This document shows positions 46,840 to 63,700 of a stretch of 64,000 bases of DNA, one piece after another. The position numbers and the translations under genes were made by a program. Positions within the stretch are counted from its first letter, which is position 1; each line of letters begins with the position of its first letter. The stretch is from Intestinimonas sp. (GTDB lineage: Bacteria > Bacillota > Clostridia > Oscillospirales > Oscillospiraceae). The stretch lies in NCBI GenBank assembly GCA_022653075.1, contig JALCSB010000010.1, positions 1-64,000 of the forward strand, written 5' to 3'. The notes under the pieces were generated by a model, which worked only from the letters and a program-made list of their open reading frames with translations, ran no database searches and was not told where the DNA came from.

Positions 46840-47535
46840 TTGGAATTTGAAATGCGTCTAAAAAAACATAATGTGAATGGTTTGGCGGACTTTTTACTGG
46901 ATCTGCTCTTCCCACCGCGCTGTCCCTTTTGCCGGACACTGCTCCATCCCGGAGAGGGAGAATGCTGCCCCACCTGCAGAAAAACTCTCCCCTGGGCGGA
47001 AGGCGACGAAGCTGAACAGTACCTGGAGTTTATCTCCCTGTGCGTCTCGCCGCTTTGGTACCGGGACCAGGTACGGGACTGTATCCGGCGGTACAAATTT
47101 CACGGTGTAAGCAGCTATGCCACACCCTGCGGGCGGCTTTTGGCACGCTGTATTTCCGGCCATTTGTCTGGACGGTATGACCTTATTACTTGGGTGCCGC
47201 TCTCCGCCCGCCGGAAACGGGAGCGGGGTTATGACCAGGCGGAGCTTCTTGCTCGCCGTACGGCGGAGGTTCTGGGCGCTTCCACGCTTTGTCTGCTTCA
47301 AAAAGTACGCCATACTCCCGCATTGTCGGGTCTGGGCGGGGAGGTGTCAATCCGTCGGGCCAATGTACTAAACTGCTACCAGGTTCCGGATTCGGCTATG
47401 CCGGCCGGAGCGCGGGTCCTGCTGGTGGACGACGTGGTTACCACGGGTTCTACCCTATCTGAATGCGCACGCATACTTAGAACGGCAGGCGCAACTGATG
47501 TGGTATGCGCCACGCTGGCCCGTGCGCGGAAATGA
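46840..47535 (+). CDS. comF: ComF family protein
   Basis: LLFPPRCPFCRTLLHPGEGECCPTCRKTLPW; VLLVDDVVTTGSTLSECARIL phosphoribosyltransferase motif. Confidence 0.92.
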   Translation: MEFEMRLKKHNVNGLADFLLDLLFPPRCPFCRTLLHPGEGECCPTCRKTLPWAEGDEAEQYLEFISLCVSPLWYRDQVRDCIRRYKFHGVSSYATPCGRLLARCISGHLSGRYDLITWVPLSARRKRERGYDQAELLARRTAEVLGASTLCLLQKVRHTPALSGLGGEVSIRRANVLNCYQVPDSAMPAGARVLLVDDVVTTGSTLSECARILRTAGATDVVCATLARARK

Positions 47536-47569
47536 GTGACGGATTCACTCGAAATCCAGAAAATAATTG

Positions 47570-47598
47570 TTGAAACCGCCGCGCTTTCCGATTATAAT
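47570..47598 (+). promoter_or_regulatory. Sigma-A-type promoter of mreB-like gene
   Basis: TTGAAA-17-TATAAT. Confidence 0.7.
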
Positions 47599-47705
47599 AA
47601 AAATGATACAGTAGCTTTTCATTTTGCCGTTCTGTTTGGAGTGTGTAAAAGATGGGTTTCTGGGCTAAACTATGTCAGAAGCTAAGTAGATTTCGAGGTG
47701 CAGGT

Positions 47706-48731
47706 ATGTTCAGTAAAGATATAGGCATTGATTTGGGGACCGCGTCCATTCTGGTTTATGTGAAGGGAAAAGGCGTGGTTTTGCGCGAGCCTTCCGTGGT
47801 TGCCATTGATAAAAATACAGGAAAACTCCTGAAGGTGGGTACCGATGCACAGAAAATGCTGGGCCGTACCCCGGGTAATATTGTCGCAATCCGTCCGCTA
47901 CGCGAGGGCGTTATTTCCGACTATGATATGACCGAACGTATGCTCCGTGAATTTATTCGCAAAGTAACTTCTTTTCGCGTGTTCAAGCCCCGTGTGGTAA
48001 TCTGCGTCCCATCCGGCATCACTGAGGTGGAGGAGCGTGCTGTCATCGACGCAGGCGTGCAGGCGGGCGGCCGCCGCGTCTACCTGATCGAGGAACCGCT
48101 GGCCGCCGCAATTGGCGCCGGTATCGACATTAATCAGGCCGATGGTCATATGATCGTGGATATCGGCGGCGGCACCACCGATATTGCGGTCATTTCCCTG
48201 TCCGGTATTGTGGAGTCCGCTTCCATCAAAATCGCAGGCGACCAGTTCGATGAGGCCATTATCAAGTACATACGCCGGAAGCACAATGTGCTCATCGGTG
48301 AACGTACTGCTGAAGAGTTGAAGATTGCCATCGGCTGCGTTTTTCCCCGCCCCGAGGAGCAGTCCATTGAGATCAAGGGCCGTTGCCTGATGACGGGTCT
48401 GCCCCGTGTATTCACCGTTACATCGTCAGAGATGATTGAGGCTTTTGAGGAACCCTCCACCCGTATTCTGGAGGCCATCCACAGTGTGCTGGAACGTACA
48501 CCGCCCGAGCTGGTGGCTGACATTTCCACCAACGGGATTGTGATGACCGGCGGTGGCAGTTTGATTTGGGGTTTCGATAAGCTGATTGAATCTCATACCG
48601 GCATCACTACCAACGTGGCAGACGACGCAATCTCCTGCGTGGCCTATGGCACGGGCAAAAGTCTGGAATGGGTGGGGGATATGCAGGATGGCACCATCAA
48701 CATTTCCCGCCGCAAGCAGATGAACCACTAA
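47706..48731 (+). CDS. MreB/Mbl family rod shape-determining protein
   Basis: FSKDIGIDLGTASILVYVKGKGVVLREPSVVAID; VDIGGGTTDIAVISLSGIV; GIVMTGGGSLIWGFD. Confidence 0.95.
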   Translation: MFSKDIGIDLGTASILVYVKGKGVVLREPSVVAIDKNTGKLLKVGTDAQKMLGRTPGNIVAIRPLREGVISDYDMTERMLREFIRKVTSFRVFKPRVVICVPSGITEVEERAVIDAGVQAGGRRVYLIEEPLAAAIGAGIDINQADGHMIVDIGGGTTDIAVISLSGIVESASIKIAGDQFDEAIIKYIRRKHNVLIGERTAEELKIAIGCVFPRPEEQSIEIKGRCLMTGLPRVFTVTSSEMIEAFEEPSTRILEAIHSVLERTPPELVADISTNGIVMTGGGSLIWGFDKLIESHTGITTNVADDAISCVAYGTGKSLEWVGDMQDGTINISRRKQMNH

Positions 48732-48744
48732 TTCAACCTGATAA

Positions 48745-48783
48745 ACGGCCACTCCCCGCTGTGCGGCGGGTGGCCGCTTTTTT
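48745..48783 (+). terminator. Intrinsic terminator
   Basis: CGGCCACtCCCCGCtgtGCGGcGGGTGGCCGCTTTTTT. Confidence 0.75.
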
Positions 48784-48799
48784 ACAGGAGGTACTGGAT

Positions 48800-49375
48800 G
48801 TGAAAAAATATCTGAATGGACCATCGATTTTTCTGGGGCTGATTTGCTTCGCCGTATTTATGGTGGCCGCCTGTGCCTTTTATTATCTCACTGCCGGTGT
48901 GTTCGTCAGCGCGGAGGTAGCTGCACTCTATGCGGCGCTAGCCGCGCTGGGCGGCCTTGCCGTTATTTTCTGCCGTTTTCTTTTCGCTATTTTCTTCTAC
49001 ATCGGTTGTCTACTGGGCTGGCTCTCCGGCCGTTATATTGGCAGTCTGGAGGGTGCGTTCGCCCCTACCGCCGGGCTGATTTGCACCTTTTTTCTGATTT
49101 CCGTATTTTCTCTTATCGGGGTCTACCTGGAATATCACCGGATCCGCCGCAGCATCCGGAAATCGCGTGCCCGCCGGGAGCAGGAGGAACAAAAGTCCAG
49201 CGCGGCGGCGGCAGCCATGAATACCGAGCATCTCTCCCACTTTCATGTGTCAGGACAGAATGACGGCGGATCTACCACTGTTTGTTCTCCACCGATGGAA
49301 TCCACACAGGAAACAACCGCAACCGATTCAGCAGAAGTCTCTCAAACTGGTCATAAAAATGGGCCTCAGAATTAA
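48800..49375 (+). CDS. Hypothetical multi-pass membrane protein
   Basis: GTG start after CAGGAGG; several hydrophobic segments. Confidence 0.65.
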   Translation: MKKYLNGPSIFLGLICFAVFMVAACAFYYLTAGVFVSAEVAALYAALAALGGLAVIFCRFLFAIFFYIGCLLGWLSGRYIGSLEGAFAPTAGLICTFFLISVFSLIGVYLEYHRIRRSIRKSRARREQEEQKSSAAAAAMNTEHLSHFHVSGQNDGGSTTVCSPPMESTQETTATDSAEVSQTGHKNGPQN

Positions 49376-49436
49376 TTCTGAGGCCCATTTTTATGAGTTC
49401 TGTCTCATGGCACACCAACGAGACAGAATTTTTTAT
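49355..49436. terminator. Two tandem terminator hairpins
   Basis: AAAATGGGCCTCAGAATTAATTCTGAGGCCCATTTTT, then TTCTGTCTC...GAGACAGAATTTTTTATT. Confidence 0.8.
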
Positions 49437-49516
49437 TATCTTTTCTTCCCGAAGTCTCTCAGGTCTCAATCAGGACACCTGATTTTTCTGAATCGGCAGG
49501 CAGGCCAGATGCAGTT

Positions 49517-50800
49517 TTATACAGTGGCCAGAGCCTGCTCCAGGTCCCGGAGAATGTCCCCAATGTCCTCAATCCCCACAGACAGACGCACCAGGTCGGG
49601 CGACACACCCGCAGCCGCCAGCTCCGCATCATTCATCTGCCGATGTGTGGTGGACGCGGGATGAAGTACACAGGTTTTGGCGTCGGCCACATGGGTGGCA
49701 ATAGACGCCAGTTTTAGACCGGCCATAAACTTCTCCGCACCGGCGCGGCCACCCTTTACGCCAAAAGAAACTACACCGCAGGTGCCCTTTGGCATGTACT
49801 TTCTGGCAATCTCATAGCAGGGGTCATCGGGCAGACCGGGGTAGCGTATCCAGCTCACTTTGTCGCTGTGTTTCAAAAACTGAGCCGCTTTCAGCGCGTT
49901 TTCGCAGTGGCGGGGCACCCGCAGATGCAGGGTCTCCAGCCCCAGCCCCAACAGGAAAGCGTTCATCGGCGCGGGAATGGAGCCGAAGTCGCGCATCAGC
50001 TGCGCGGTAGCCTTGGTGATAAAGGCCCCGCCCAGCCCAAAGCGTTCGGTGTAAGTCACACCGTGATAGGACTCATCCGGCGTGGTCAGTCCCGGATACT
50101 TATCCGGGTATTGGGTCCAGTCAAATTTTCCGGAGTCTACAATGGCCCCGCCCACAGCCGCGGCGTGGCCATCCATATACTTGGTGGTCGAGTGCGTTAC
50201 AATATCCGCGCCCCACTCAAAGGGGCGGCAGTTCACCGGCGTTGGAAATGTATTATCTACAATGAGCGGCACACCGTGGGCATGGGCCGCGGCCGCGAAC
50301 TTCTCGATATCCAGCACCGTCAGGGCTGGATTGGCGATGGTCTCCCCGAACACAGCCTTGGTATTTGGCCGAAACGCGGCGTCCAGCTCCTCTGGAGTAC
50401 AGTCCGCTTCCACAAAGGTAAAGTCGATGCCCATGCGCTTCATGGTCACGGCAAAAAGATTATAGGTCCCCCCATAGATAGAGGAAGACGACACCACATG
50501 GTCGCCAGCCGAGCAGATATTGAACATGGCGTAAAAGGAAGCGGCTTGGCCGGAGGAGGTCAGCATGGCCGCAGTCCCGCCCTCCAATGCGCAAATCTTC
50601 GCCGCCACATGGTCGTTGGTGGGGTTCTGAAGGCGGGTATAGAAATAGCCCTCCTTCTCCAGATCAAACAGCGCGCCCATGGCAGCTCCGGTGGCGTAGC
50701 GAAAGGTTGTACTCTGCACAATGGGAAAATTACGGGGCTCTCCGTTTCCGGCCGTATAGCCGCCGTGGACGCAATTGGTATCAAGCTGATAATCAGACAT
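49517..50800 (-). CDS. O-acetylhomoserine aminocarboxypropyltransferase / Cys-Met metabolism PLP enzyme
   Basis: NCVHGGYTAGNGEPRNFPIVQSTTFRYA; DIVTHSTTKYMDGHAAAVGG; LSVGIEDIGDILRDLEQAL. Confidence 0.94.
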   Translation of the reverse strand: MSDYQLDTNCVHGGYTAGNGEPRNFPIVQSTTFRYATGAAMGALFDLEKEGYFYTRLQNPTNDHVAAKICALEGGTAAMLTSSGQAASFYAMFNICSAGDHVVSSSSIYGGTYNLFAVTMKRMGIDFTFVEADCTPEELDAAFRPNTKAVFGETIANPALTVLDIEKFAAAAHAHGVPLIVDNTFPTPVNCRPFEWGADIVTHSTTKYMDGHAAAVGGAIVDSGKFDWTQYPDKYPGLTTPDESYHGVTYTERFGLGGAFITKATAQLMRDFGSIPAPMNAFLLGLGLETLHLRVPRHCENALKAAQFLKHSDKVSWIRYPGLPDDPCYEIARKYMPKGTCGVVSFGVKGGRAGAEKFMAGLKLASIATHVADAKTCVLHPASTTHRQMNDAELAAAGVSPDLVRLSVGIEDIGDILRDLEQALATV

Positions 50801-50943
50801 GGAACTTCTTCCTTTCCTCCCGATGGGCACGGCACTGTGCCGCATTGATATTTTTATTATCCTAATCCCAAACGTGGCGGTTTGTCAACCTGTTTATCTT
50901 TGAGTCAGAAACTGACGTATGCGGGACTGCCCAAGCTATGGCC

Positions 50944-51783
50944 CTAGTCCTTCATCATATGGACATTCAAATGATTATAGGTCATCTCGATGCCATGCTG
51001 GTCAAAAGATGCCTTGACCTGCTCCAGCATGTCGTAATAGACATCCCAGTAGTCCCCCGTGGCACACCAGGCGCGTAGCGCATAGTCGATGGCGCTGTCC
51101 TGGTAGGCACTGACACGAACAAACGGTTCCGGCTCATGCAAAACCATTGGGTGCTTCCGCACCGTCTCCAGAATCGCGGCTTTAACCTGTTCTACCGGCG
51201 CATCATAGGAGGCCGAAAAGATAAGGTCCACTCTCCGCCGCTCCTGATCTGTATAATTGCTGATTTTCTCGCCGGAGATCTGCCCGTTGGGGACAAAAAT
51301 AATCTTGTTGTCGATCGTTCGGATTTTGGTATAGACCATTCCAACGTCCGCTACCGTGCCGCTGATTCCACCGGCCTCTACGAAATCTCCTACCTTAAAC
51401 GGTTTGGAGATCAGTACCATAATACCTCCCGCCAAATTGGCCAGGATGTTCTGAACGGCCAGAGAAACGGCCAAGCCAACCACACTGAGTACCGCAATGA
51501 GTGACGTGGCGTCAATTCCAAGCGAGCTGGCCACAATTAGAATCGTAATAAACCACAGAAGAATGCGTAGGCTGGAGCGCAGGAACGTGTGCAGACTGCG
51601 CTCCACGTTTAGCCGGTTGATTGCCCGGTTCATTAGATGCATTATGACTTTCATGGCAATCAGACAGACCACCAGCAAAATCACAGCACGCAGGATTGTC
51701 TGTGCCAGTACTGCGCCGCTTTCCGCTTGGAGAGCGCTGGCCACCTGACTCACATTTTTTGTTAGTTCTTCTGTCCCTGTCAT
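50944..51783 (-). CDS. MscS family mechanosensitive ion channel
   Basis: GLAVSLAVQNILANLAGGIMVLISKPFKVGDFVEAGGISGTVADVGMVYTKIRTIDNKIIFVPNGQI. Confidence 0.94.
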   Translation of the reverse strand: MTGTEELTKNVSQVASALQAESGAVLAQTILRAVILLVVCLIAMKVIMHLMNRAINRLNVERSLHTFLRSSLRILLWFITILIVASSLGIDATSLIAVLSVVGLAVSLAVQNILANLAGGIMVLISKPFKVGDFVEAGGISGTVADVGMVYTKIRTIDNKIIFVPNGQISGEKISNYTDQERRRVDLIFSASYDAPVEQVKAAILETVRKHPMVLHEPEPFVRVSAYQDSAIDYALRAWCATGDYWDVYYDMLEQVKASFDQHGIEMTYNHLNVHMMKD

Positions 51784-51832
51784 CGCTGCCCTTATCCTCC
51801 TATGCTTTTTATCTCAATTTCATTGGATAGAA

Positions 51833-51867
51833 AACGGGGCGGCCCGCACATGGGCCGCCCCGTTCAG
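51833..51867 (-). terminator. Intrinsic terminator downstream of tuf
   Basis: ACGGGGCGGCCCgcacatGGGCCGCCCCGTT hairpin, T-rich on minus-strand 3' side. Confidence 0.75.
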
Positions 51868-51878
51868 GCAAAACAAAC

Positions 51879-53081
<1,203 letters not shown>

Positions 53082-53180
53082 GTTTTGTAATCCTCCTTAT
53101 ATCAGCAGGTTTTCAAATTTTTTGATTCATTCATATTGCAGTTGCTATTTTATCGCATGAAACTGCAAATTGCAAGAGAT

Positions 53181-55289
53181 TTATTCCTCGTCCTTGCGTC
53201 CACGTTGAGCAATTATCTTTTCCGCAATGCTCTTGGGAATCTCAACATAACTGTGTGGCTCCATAGAGTACTGGCCACGGCCCTGCGTACGGGAGCGAAG
53301 GTCGGTTGCATAGCCGAACATCTCGGACAAAGGTACCAGCGCATCGATCTGCTGGGCACCGGAGCGGGCTTCCATGCCCTGGATCTGGCCGCGGCGGGAA
53401 TTCAGATCGCCCATCACGTCACCCATATAGTCCTCAGGAACGATGACAGCCACCTTCATAATAGGTTCAAGCAGAACAGGGCCGGCCTTGCGGCAGGCTT
53501 GTTTAAAAGCCATGGAACCGGCAATCTTAAAGGCCATTTCAGAGGAGTCCACTTCGTGGAAGGAGCCGTCGTACAGTGTGACCTTGACATCCTCCACCGG
53601 GTAACCGGCCAGTATACCGGCCTGCATGGCACCCTGAATACCGGTGTCAACAGCAGGAATATATTCCTTGGGGATGGCACCGCCTACAATGGCGTTCACA
53701 AACTCATAGCCCTTACCGGACTCGTTGGGTTCCACATGGATCTTAACATGACCATATTGGCCCTTGCCGCCGGACTGACGGGCATACTTGGTATCCTGAT
53801 CCACCGCCTTGCGGATGGTTTCTTTGTAGGCGACCTGGGGTGCGCCCACATTAGCCTCGACCTTGAACTCGCGGAGAAGGCGGTCCACAATAATCTCCAG
53901 ATGCAATTCGCCCATGCCGGCAATAATGGTCTGGCCGGTCTCCTCATCCGTGTAAGTCTTGAACGTCGGGTCCTCTTCCGCCAGCTTAATAAGCGCCAGA
54001 CTCATCTTCTCTTGGCCAGCCTTCGTCTTAGGCTCAATGGCCACGCGGATAACAGGATCGGGGAATTCCATAGACTCTAGGATAATAGGGCTTTTCTCAT
54101 CACAGAGGGTATCGCCCGTCGTCGTATTTTTCAAACCGACAGCGGCCTCAATATCGCCGGAGTAGACTTGATCGATATCCTCCCTGTGATTTGCACGCAT
54201 CTGCAAAATACGGCCGATGCGTTCCTTGACGTCCTTGGTACTGTTCAGTACAGAGGACCCGGTACTCAGTGTGCCGGAATAGACACGGAAGAAAGACAGG
54301 CGGCCCACATAGGGGTCCGTCATAATCTTAAATGCGAGGGCGGAGAAGGGGGCGCTGTCATCGGCAGGACGCTCATCCTCCTCACCGGTATCGGGATTGG
54401 TACCCTTAATGGGCGGAATATCCGTCGGGGAGGGGAGATAATCCACGATAGCGTCCAGCAACTTCTGAACACCCTTATTTTTATAGGAGGTACCACAGGT
54501 TACGGGCACAAACTTGTTGTCAATCGTACCCTGCCGGATAACCTTGCGGATCAGATCCTGAGAGATCGGCTTCTCTTCCAGCGCCAACTCCATGATCTCG
54601 TCGGACAGATCCGCGCAGGCATCGATCAGCTTGGTCCGATACTCCTGGGCCAACTCCAACATGTCTTCGGGAATCTTCTCCACACGCATGTCTTTGCCCA
54701 TCTCATCATAATAAATATCAGCATCCATCTCTACCAGATCGATGATCCCTTTAAAGGTGTCTTCACTGCCGATGGGAAGCTGAATGGGCACTGCGTTACA
54801 CTTCAGACGTTCATGGATCATGTCCAGTACATTATAGAAGTTGGCGCCCATAATATCCATTTTGTTAACATAGATCATGCGGGGAACTTTGTAGTGGTCG
54901 GCCTGCCGCCAGACAGTCTCAGACTGTGGCTCAACACCGCCCTTAGCGCACATTACGGTCACGGAACCATCCAACACACGCAGAGAACGCTCCACTTCCA
55001 CAGTGAAGTCTACATGGCCCGGGGTATCAATGATATTGATACGGGTCTGGGGAAATTGGTCCTTGGTCCCTTTCCAAAAACAGGTGGTGGCGGCAGAGGT
55101 AATGGTAATGCCGCGCTCCTGCTCCTGCGCCATCCAGTCCATGGTGGCAGCGCCATCATGCACTTCGCCGATCTTATAGTTGACACCGGTGTAATAGAGA
55201 ATGCGCTCGGTGGTTGTCGTCTTGCCGGCATCGATGTGCGCCATGATACCAATATTTCTAGTGTTCTGTAAGGATACTTTCCTAGGCAT
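53181..55289 (-). CDS. fusA: Translation elongation factor G
   Basis: [24 protein letters not shown]...; full-length 702 aa. Confidence 0.99.
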   Translation of the reverse strand: MPRKVSLQNTRNIGIMAHIDAGKTTTTERILYYTGVNYKIGEVHDGAATMDWMAQEQERGITITSAATTCFWKGTKDQFPQTRINIIDTPGHVDFTVEVERSLRVLDGSVTVMCAKGGVEPQSETVWRQADHYKVPRMIYVNKMDIMGANFYNVLDMIHERLKCNAVPIQLPIGSEDTFKGIIDLVEMDADIYYDEMGKDMRVEKIPEDMLELAQEYRTKLIDACADLSDEIMELALEEKPISQDLIRKVIRQGTIDNKFVPVTCGTSYKNKGVQKLLDAIVDYLPSPTDIPPIKGTNPDTGEEDERPADDSAPFSALAFKIMTDPYVGRLSFFRVYSGTLSTGSSVLNSTKDVKERIGRILQMRANHREDIDQVYSGDIEAAVGLKNTTTGDTLCDEKSPIILESMEFPDPVIRVAIEPKTKAGQEKMSLALIKLAEEDPTFKTYTDEETGQTIIAGMGELHLEIIVDRLLREFKVEANVGAPQVAYKETIRKAVDQDTKYARQSGGKGQYGHVKIHVEPNESGKGYEFVNAIVGGAIPKEYIPAVDTGIQGAMQAGILAGYPVEDVKVTLYDGSFHEVDSSEMAFKIAGSMAFKQACRKAGPVLLEPIMKVAVIVPEDYMGDVMGDLNSRRGQIQGMEARSGAQQIDALVPLSEMFGYATDLRSRTQGRGQYSMEPHSYVEIPKSIAEKIIAQRGRKDEE

Positions 55290-55308
55290 ACTCTAATAAC
55301 TCCTTATC

Positions 55309-55779
55309 CTACCAGCGGTAATGCGCGAAAGCCCTGTTGGACTCGGCCATCTTGTGGGTATCCTCGCGCTTCTTCACGGCGGAGCCAAGGTTATTGGCAG
55401 CGTCCATGATTTCGCCGGCAAGGCGTTCCTTCATCGTCTTTTCGCTGCGGGTGCGCGCATACGTGGTGAGCCAACGCAGACCCAAAGTCTGACGGCGCTC
55501 GGGGCGCACTTCAATCGGTACCTGATAAGTGGCACCGCCGACTCGGCGGGCTTTCACTTCCAGCGACGGCATAATGTTCTCAATGGCGGCGGTAAAGACA
55601 TCCAGCGGCTCCTTACCGGCTTTTTCCTTAATAATATCGAAAGCGCCGTAAACCACCTTTTGAGCGACACCCTTCTTACCGTCCAGCATAATACTGTTGA
55701 CCAGCTTGGTCACCAACACCGAGTTATACAGCGGATCGGGCAAAATCTCCCGCTTGGGTACGTTTCCTCTTCTTGGCAC
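55309..55779 (-). CDS. rpsG: 30S ribosomal protein S7
   Basis: [36 protein letters not shown]. Confidence 0.98.
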   Translation of the reverse strand: MPRRGNVPKREILPDPLYNSVLVTKLVNSIMLDGKKGVAQKVVYGAFDIIKEKAGKEPLDVFTAAIENIMPSLEVKARRVGGATYQVPIEVRPERRQTLGLRWLTTYARTRSEKTMKERLAGEIMDAANNLGSAVKKREDTHKMAESNRAFAHYRW

Positions 55780-55982
55780 TTTGCTTCCCTCCTTCACAGT
55801 ATGATTTCATAGGTACTCGAAGATCCCGATGGACCCCCGTGTAAAGACAAGTGCCTGCTTGTCCAGTGCCCGCCGGAAAAAACGTTTACCCTTTATTGAA
55901 TAAACGCTTTCAGGCAAGGCTGCTGCCTTGCGCCTTAAGCGCAAAAATGAGTTAAAACAATTTTCATCCAGCAAAAAGCGTT

Positions 55983-56405
55983 TTACTTCTTGCCAGCCTT
56001 GGGCCGCTTCGCGCCATACTTGGAGCGGGCCTGCATACGACCGTTCACACCCTGAGCATCCAGCGTACCACGAATAATGTGATAACGCACGCCAGGCAGG
56101 TCCTTAACACGGCCGCCGCGGATCATGACCACAGAGTGTTCCTGCAGGTTGTGGCCCACACCGGGAATATAAGCGGTCACTTCGTAGCCGTTGGTCAGAC
56201 GCACACGGGCGATCTTACGCAGGGCGGAGTTCGGCTTCTTCGGAGTGGAAGTACGCACAGCCGTGCAGACACCACGCTTCTGAGGGGAAGGCAGTTCAGT
56301 CTCGCGGTTCTTCAGAGTGTTCAGGCCATACTGCATGGCAGGAGAAGCGGACTTGTAAGTCACCTGCTGACGGCCCTTGCGAACGAGCTGATTAAACGTA
56401 GGCAT
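55983..56405 (-). CDS. rpsL: 30S ribosomal protein S12
   Basis: [19 protein letters not shown]...[32 protein letters not shown]. Confidence 0.99.
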   Translation of the reverse strand: MPTFNQLVRKGRQQVTYKSASPAMQYGLNTLKNRETELPSPQKRGVCTAVRTSTPKKPNSALRKIARVRLTNGYEVTAYIPGVGHNLQEHSVVMIRGGRVKDLPGVRYHIIRGTLDAQGVNGRMQARSKYGAKRPKAGKK

Positions 56406-56480
56406 AATGTTCCTCCTTTCACAAATTCTCAAATTTATATTTTAACGGAATTTCTGGAAATTATTCCGCTAAAAACATTA

Positions 56481-56723
56481 TTAGCGCACCACGGCCGCTA
56501 CGGCGGAACCAACGGCAATGCCGCACGCATCGCCCAGTTCCCGCATGGATGAAACCGCCACGGTGGGAACCGCGCGCTCGGCACACAGCGCCTTGATGGG
56601 TCCGGTTACGGCTGGGTCGGCGTTTTCCGCCAGATAAACGCAGACCACGCGCCTGTCATTCAGGGCACGGCGGGTCTGCTTCGCGCCCACGACTCTGGGT
56701 CCGGTCTTGAGTTCGGTCAGCAC
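56481..56723 (-). CDS. L7Ae/L30e/S12e-family ribosomal protein
   Basis: LTELKTGPRVVGAKQTRRALNDRRVVCVYLAENADPAVTGPIKALCAERAVPTVAVSSMRELGDACGIAVGSAVAAVV; canonical position between rpoC and rpsL. Confidence 0.9.
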   Translation of the reverse strand: MLTELKTGPRVVGAKQTRRALNDRRVVCVYLAENADPAVTGPIKALCAERAVPTVAVSSMRELGDACGIAVGSAVAAVVR

Positions 56724-56951
56724 CGTCGTCCCCCCTGTTCCAGGATTTACGGCAAAATGCGGGATTTTTCCCACAGTTCACTCTGCGCAGAAACACCTGC
56801 GCAATTTAAGATTATATCATGACGTTTGCTGTTCGTCAAGGATAAAAATATACAGACTATGACAATTCTTCTTTTTTCCTCTGAGCACAAACAGCAAAAC
56901 AGGGCGACTCCGGTCCTGTTTCAGGTTCCGGAGCCGCCTGAAACACCGTCT

Positions 56952-60725
<3,774 letters not shown>

Positions 60726-60746
60726 AGTGTGAATCGTCCTCCCTTA

Positions 60747-63700
60747 TTATTCCATATCATCATTTTTGTTGCCGGCATCCGCGGTGTTATCAAATGGCGC
60801 GCTATCCCCGCTGTCGGGCCCATCCGCACTGCCTCCAACCGCCAAATCATCTTCGTCGCTGTTCTCCTTCATCGTGTAACCGGCGGCTGAGAAAGCGGAC
60901 TCGTCGGTGAAGTTGCCAAAATCGTCAAAGTCACGGCGGTCCGGCTGATAGTTGTCGTCGTCATCGTCGTCCTTCAGCTCGATCTCATTACCGCTGCTGT
61001 CCAGCACACGGACGTCCAGGCACAGGGCCTGCAATTCTTTTACCAAAACCTTGAAAGACTCCGGAACCCCGGGCTTAGGCACATTGTGGCCCTTCACGAT
61101 GGCCTCGTAGGTGCGGACACGGCCGGTGACGTCGTCGGATTTCACCGTCAGAATTTCCTGAAGGGTATAGGCCGCGCCGTAAGCTTCCAGCGCCCAGACC
61201 TCCATCTCACCGAAGCGCTGGCCGCCGAACTGGGCTTTGCCGCCCAGCGGCTGCTGGGTCACCAGCGAATATGGGCCGGTGGAACGGGCATGGATCTTAT
61301 CATCCACCAGATGGTGCAGCTTGAGGAAGTAGACATAGCCGACGGTGACACGGTTATCGAACCGTTCGCCGGTTCTGCCGTCATACAGCCAGCTCTTGCC
61401 GTCCTCCTTCAGACCGGCCGCGTGAAGCGTTGCGGCGATCTCCGGTTCGTTGGCGCCATTAAAAATAGGTGTGGCCACCTTCCAGCCCAGAGCCTTGGCG
61501 GCATAACCCAGATGGACCTCCAACACCTGGCCGATGTTCATACGCGAAGGTACGCCCAGAGGGTTCAGGACGATATCCAGCGGCGTGCCGTCCGGCATGA
61601 AGGGCATGTCCTCCTGCGGCAGGATGCGGGAGACAACGCCTTTGTTGCCATGACGGCCGGCCATTTTATCACCCACGCTGATTTTGCGCTTCTGGGCAAT
61701 ATAGACGCGGACCACCATGTTGACGCCGGGCGACAGCTCATCGCCCGCCTCGCGGGTAAATACCTTCACATCCACGATGATGCCGTATTCGCCGTGGGGC
61801 ACTTTTAAAGAGGTATCACGAACCTCGCGGGCTTTCTCACCGAAGATGGCGCGCAGCAGGCGCTCCTCGGCGGTGAGGTCGGTCTCACCTTTGGGCGTGA
61901 CCTTACCCACCAGAATGTCGCCGGCGCGGACTTCCGCACCCACACGGATGATGCCCCGCTCGTCCAGGTCCTTCAGCGCATCTTCGCCTACATTGGGGAT
62001 ATCGCGGGTAATCTCCTCGGGGCCCAGCTTGGTGTCGCGGGACTCCGTCTCGTATTCCTCGATGTGGATGGAGGTGAATACATCCTCCTTTACCATACGC
62101 TCGTTGAGCAGGATGGCATCCTCGTAGTTGTAGCCTTCCCACGTCATAAAACCCATGAGTATGTTCTTGCCCAAACTGATTTCGCCCTGACTGGTAGAGG
62201 GTCCGTCGACGATAACGTCGCCCTTCTCCACCCGGTCGCCGGCGGAGACAATGGGCCGCTGGTTGATACAGGTGCCGTGGTTGGAGCGCATAAACTTGGT
62301 CAGCTTATAGTCAGTCACCGTTCCGCTGTCATAGCGGACGGTTACATGGTCGGCGGCCACGCGGGCAATCTCGCCGGCCTCTTCTGCCAGGAACGCCACC
62401 TCGGAATCAATGCAGTTTTTATGCTCCTGCCCGGTGGCCACAATCGGCGCTTCGGTAGTCAGCAGCGGCACGGCCTGCCGCTGCATGTTGGCGCCCATGA
62501 GGGCACGGTTGGCATCGTCATTTTCCAGGAAGGGGATCATGGCGGTGGCGATGGACACCATCATCTTAGGGGATACGTCGATGTAGTCCACCTGTTCACG
62601 GTCCACCTCGATAATTTCATTGCGGTGGCGGCAGGTAATCCGCTCATGAATCAGATGATTATTCTCATCCACCGGCTCGGTGGCCTGAGCGATGGTATAC
62701 TCATCCTCCACATCGGCGGTCATATATTCAATGGTGCCGGTCAGGCATCCGGTGGCCTTATCCACCTTGCGGTAGGGTGCCTCGATGAATCCATACCGGT
62801 TGATACGGGCATAGGAGGCCAAGTAGGAGATAAGGCCGATATTCGGGCCTTCTGGCGTCTCAATGGGGCACAGACGGCCGTAGTGACTGTAATGGACATC
62901 CCGGACATCAAAGGAGGCGCGGTCACGGGACAGGCCGCCGGGCCCGAGGGCGGACAGGCGGCGCTTGTGAGTCAGCTCGGCCAGCGGGTTGGTCTGGTCC
63001 ATAAACTGGCTTAGGGGACTGCTGCCGAAGAACTCTTTAATGGAGGCGGTGACCGGACGAATATTGATGAGAGACTGCGGTGTCACAATATCCAGGTCCT
63101 GAATGGTCATGCGCTCTCGGATGACACGCTCCATACGGCTAAACCCAATGCGGAACTGATTTTGCAGCAGCTCACCCACGCAGCGCAGACGGCGGTTACC
63201 CAAATGGTCGATGTCGTCGGGTCCCATTAGGCCGCACGCCAGACAGTTGAGGCAGTTAATGGAGGCCATCATATCCTCCACAATGATGTGCTTAGGGATC
63301 AGCTCGTCAATGCGTTCCCGAATAGCCTCCTTCATGCCGTCCAGGTCATCGCCATACTGTTCCATCAGCTCACTGAGCACGGGGAAGAATACCTTCTCGG
63401 TAACGCCCAGCGCCTCCAGCTCTTCGTCTGACAGGGGGATGAAGTTCTTCATGTCCACCATATTGTTGGAAAACACCTTGACCTGAGTATCTTCCAAATC
63501 CACTACGGCCTCGCTGACGCCCTTGGCGTCCAGCTCCCGGGCACGCTCGCGGGTCAGGACCTCACCGGCCTCGGCCAAAATCTCTCCGGTCATGGGATCG
63601 GCCACCGGCTGGGCCAGCTTTTGGCCGTTAAGGCGCTGCCAGATGGACAGCTTTTTATTGAATTTATAGCGGCCCACGGCGGACAGGTCATAGCGCCGGG

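Noticed and set aside
54168-55271. 367-aa plus-strand ORF (also 53136..54080)
   Set aside because: Antisense to fusA; shadow ORFs.
62064-63014. 316-aa plus-strand ORF antisense to rpoB
   Set aside because: Shadow ORF over a highly conserved gene.
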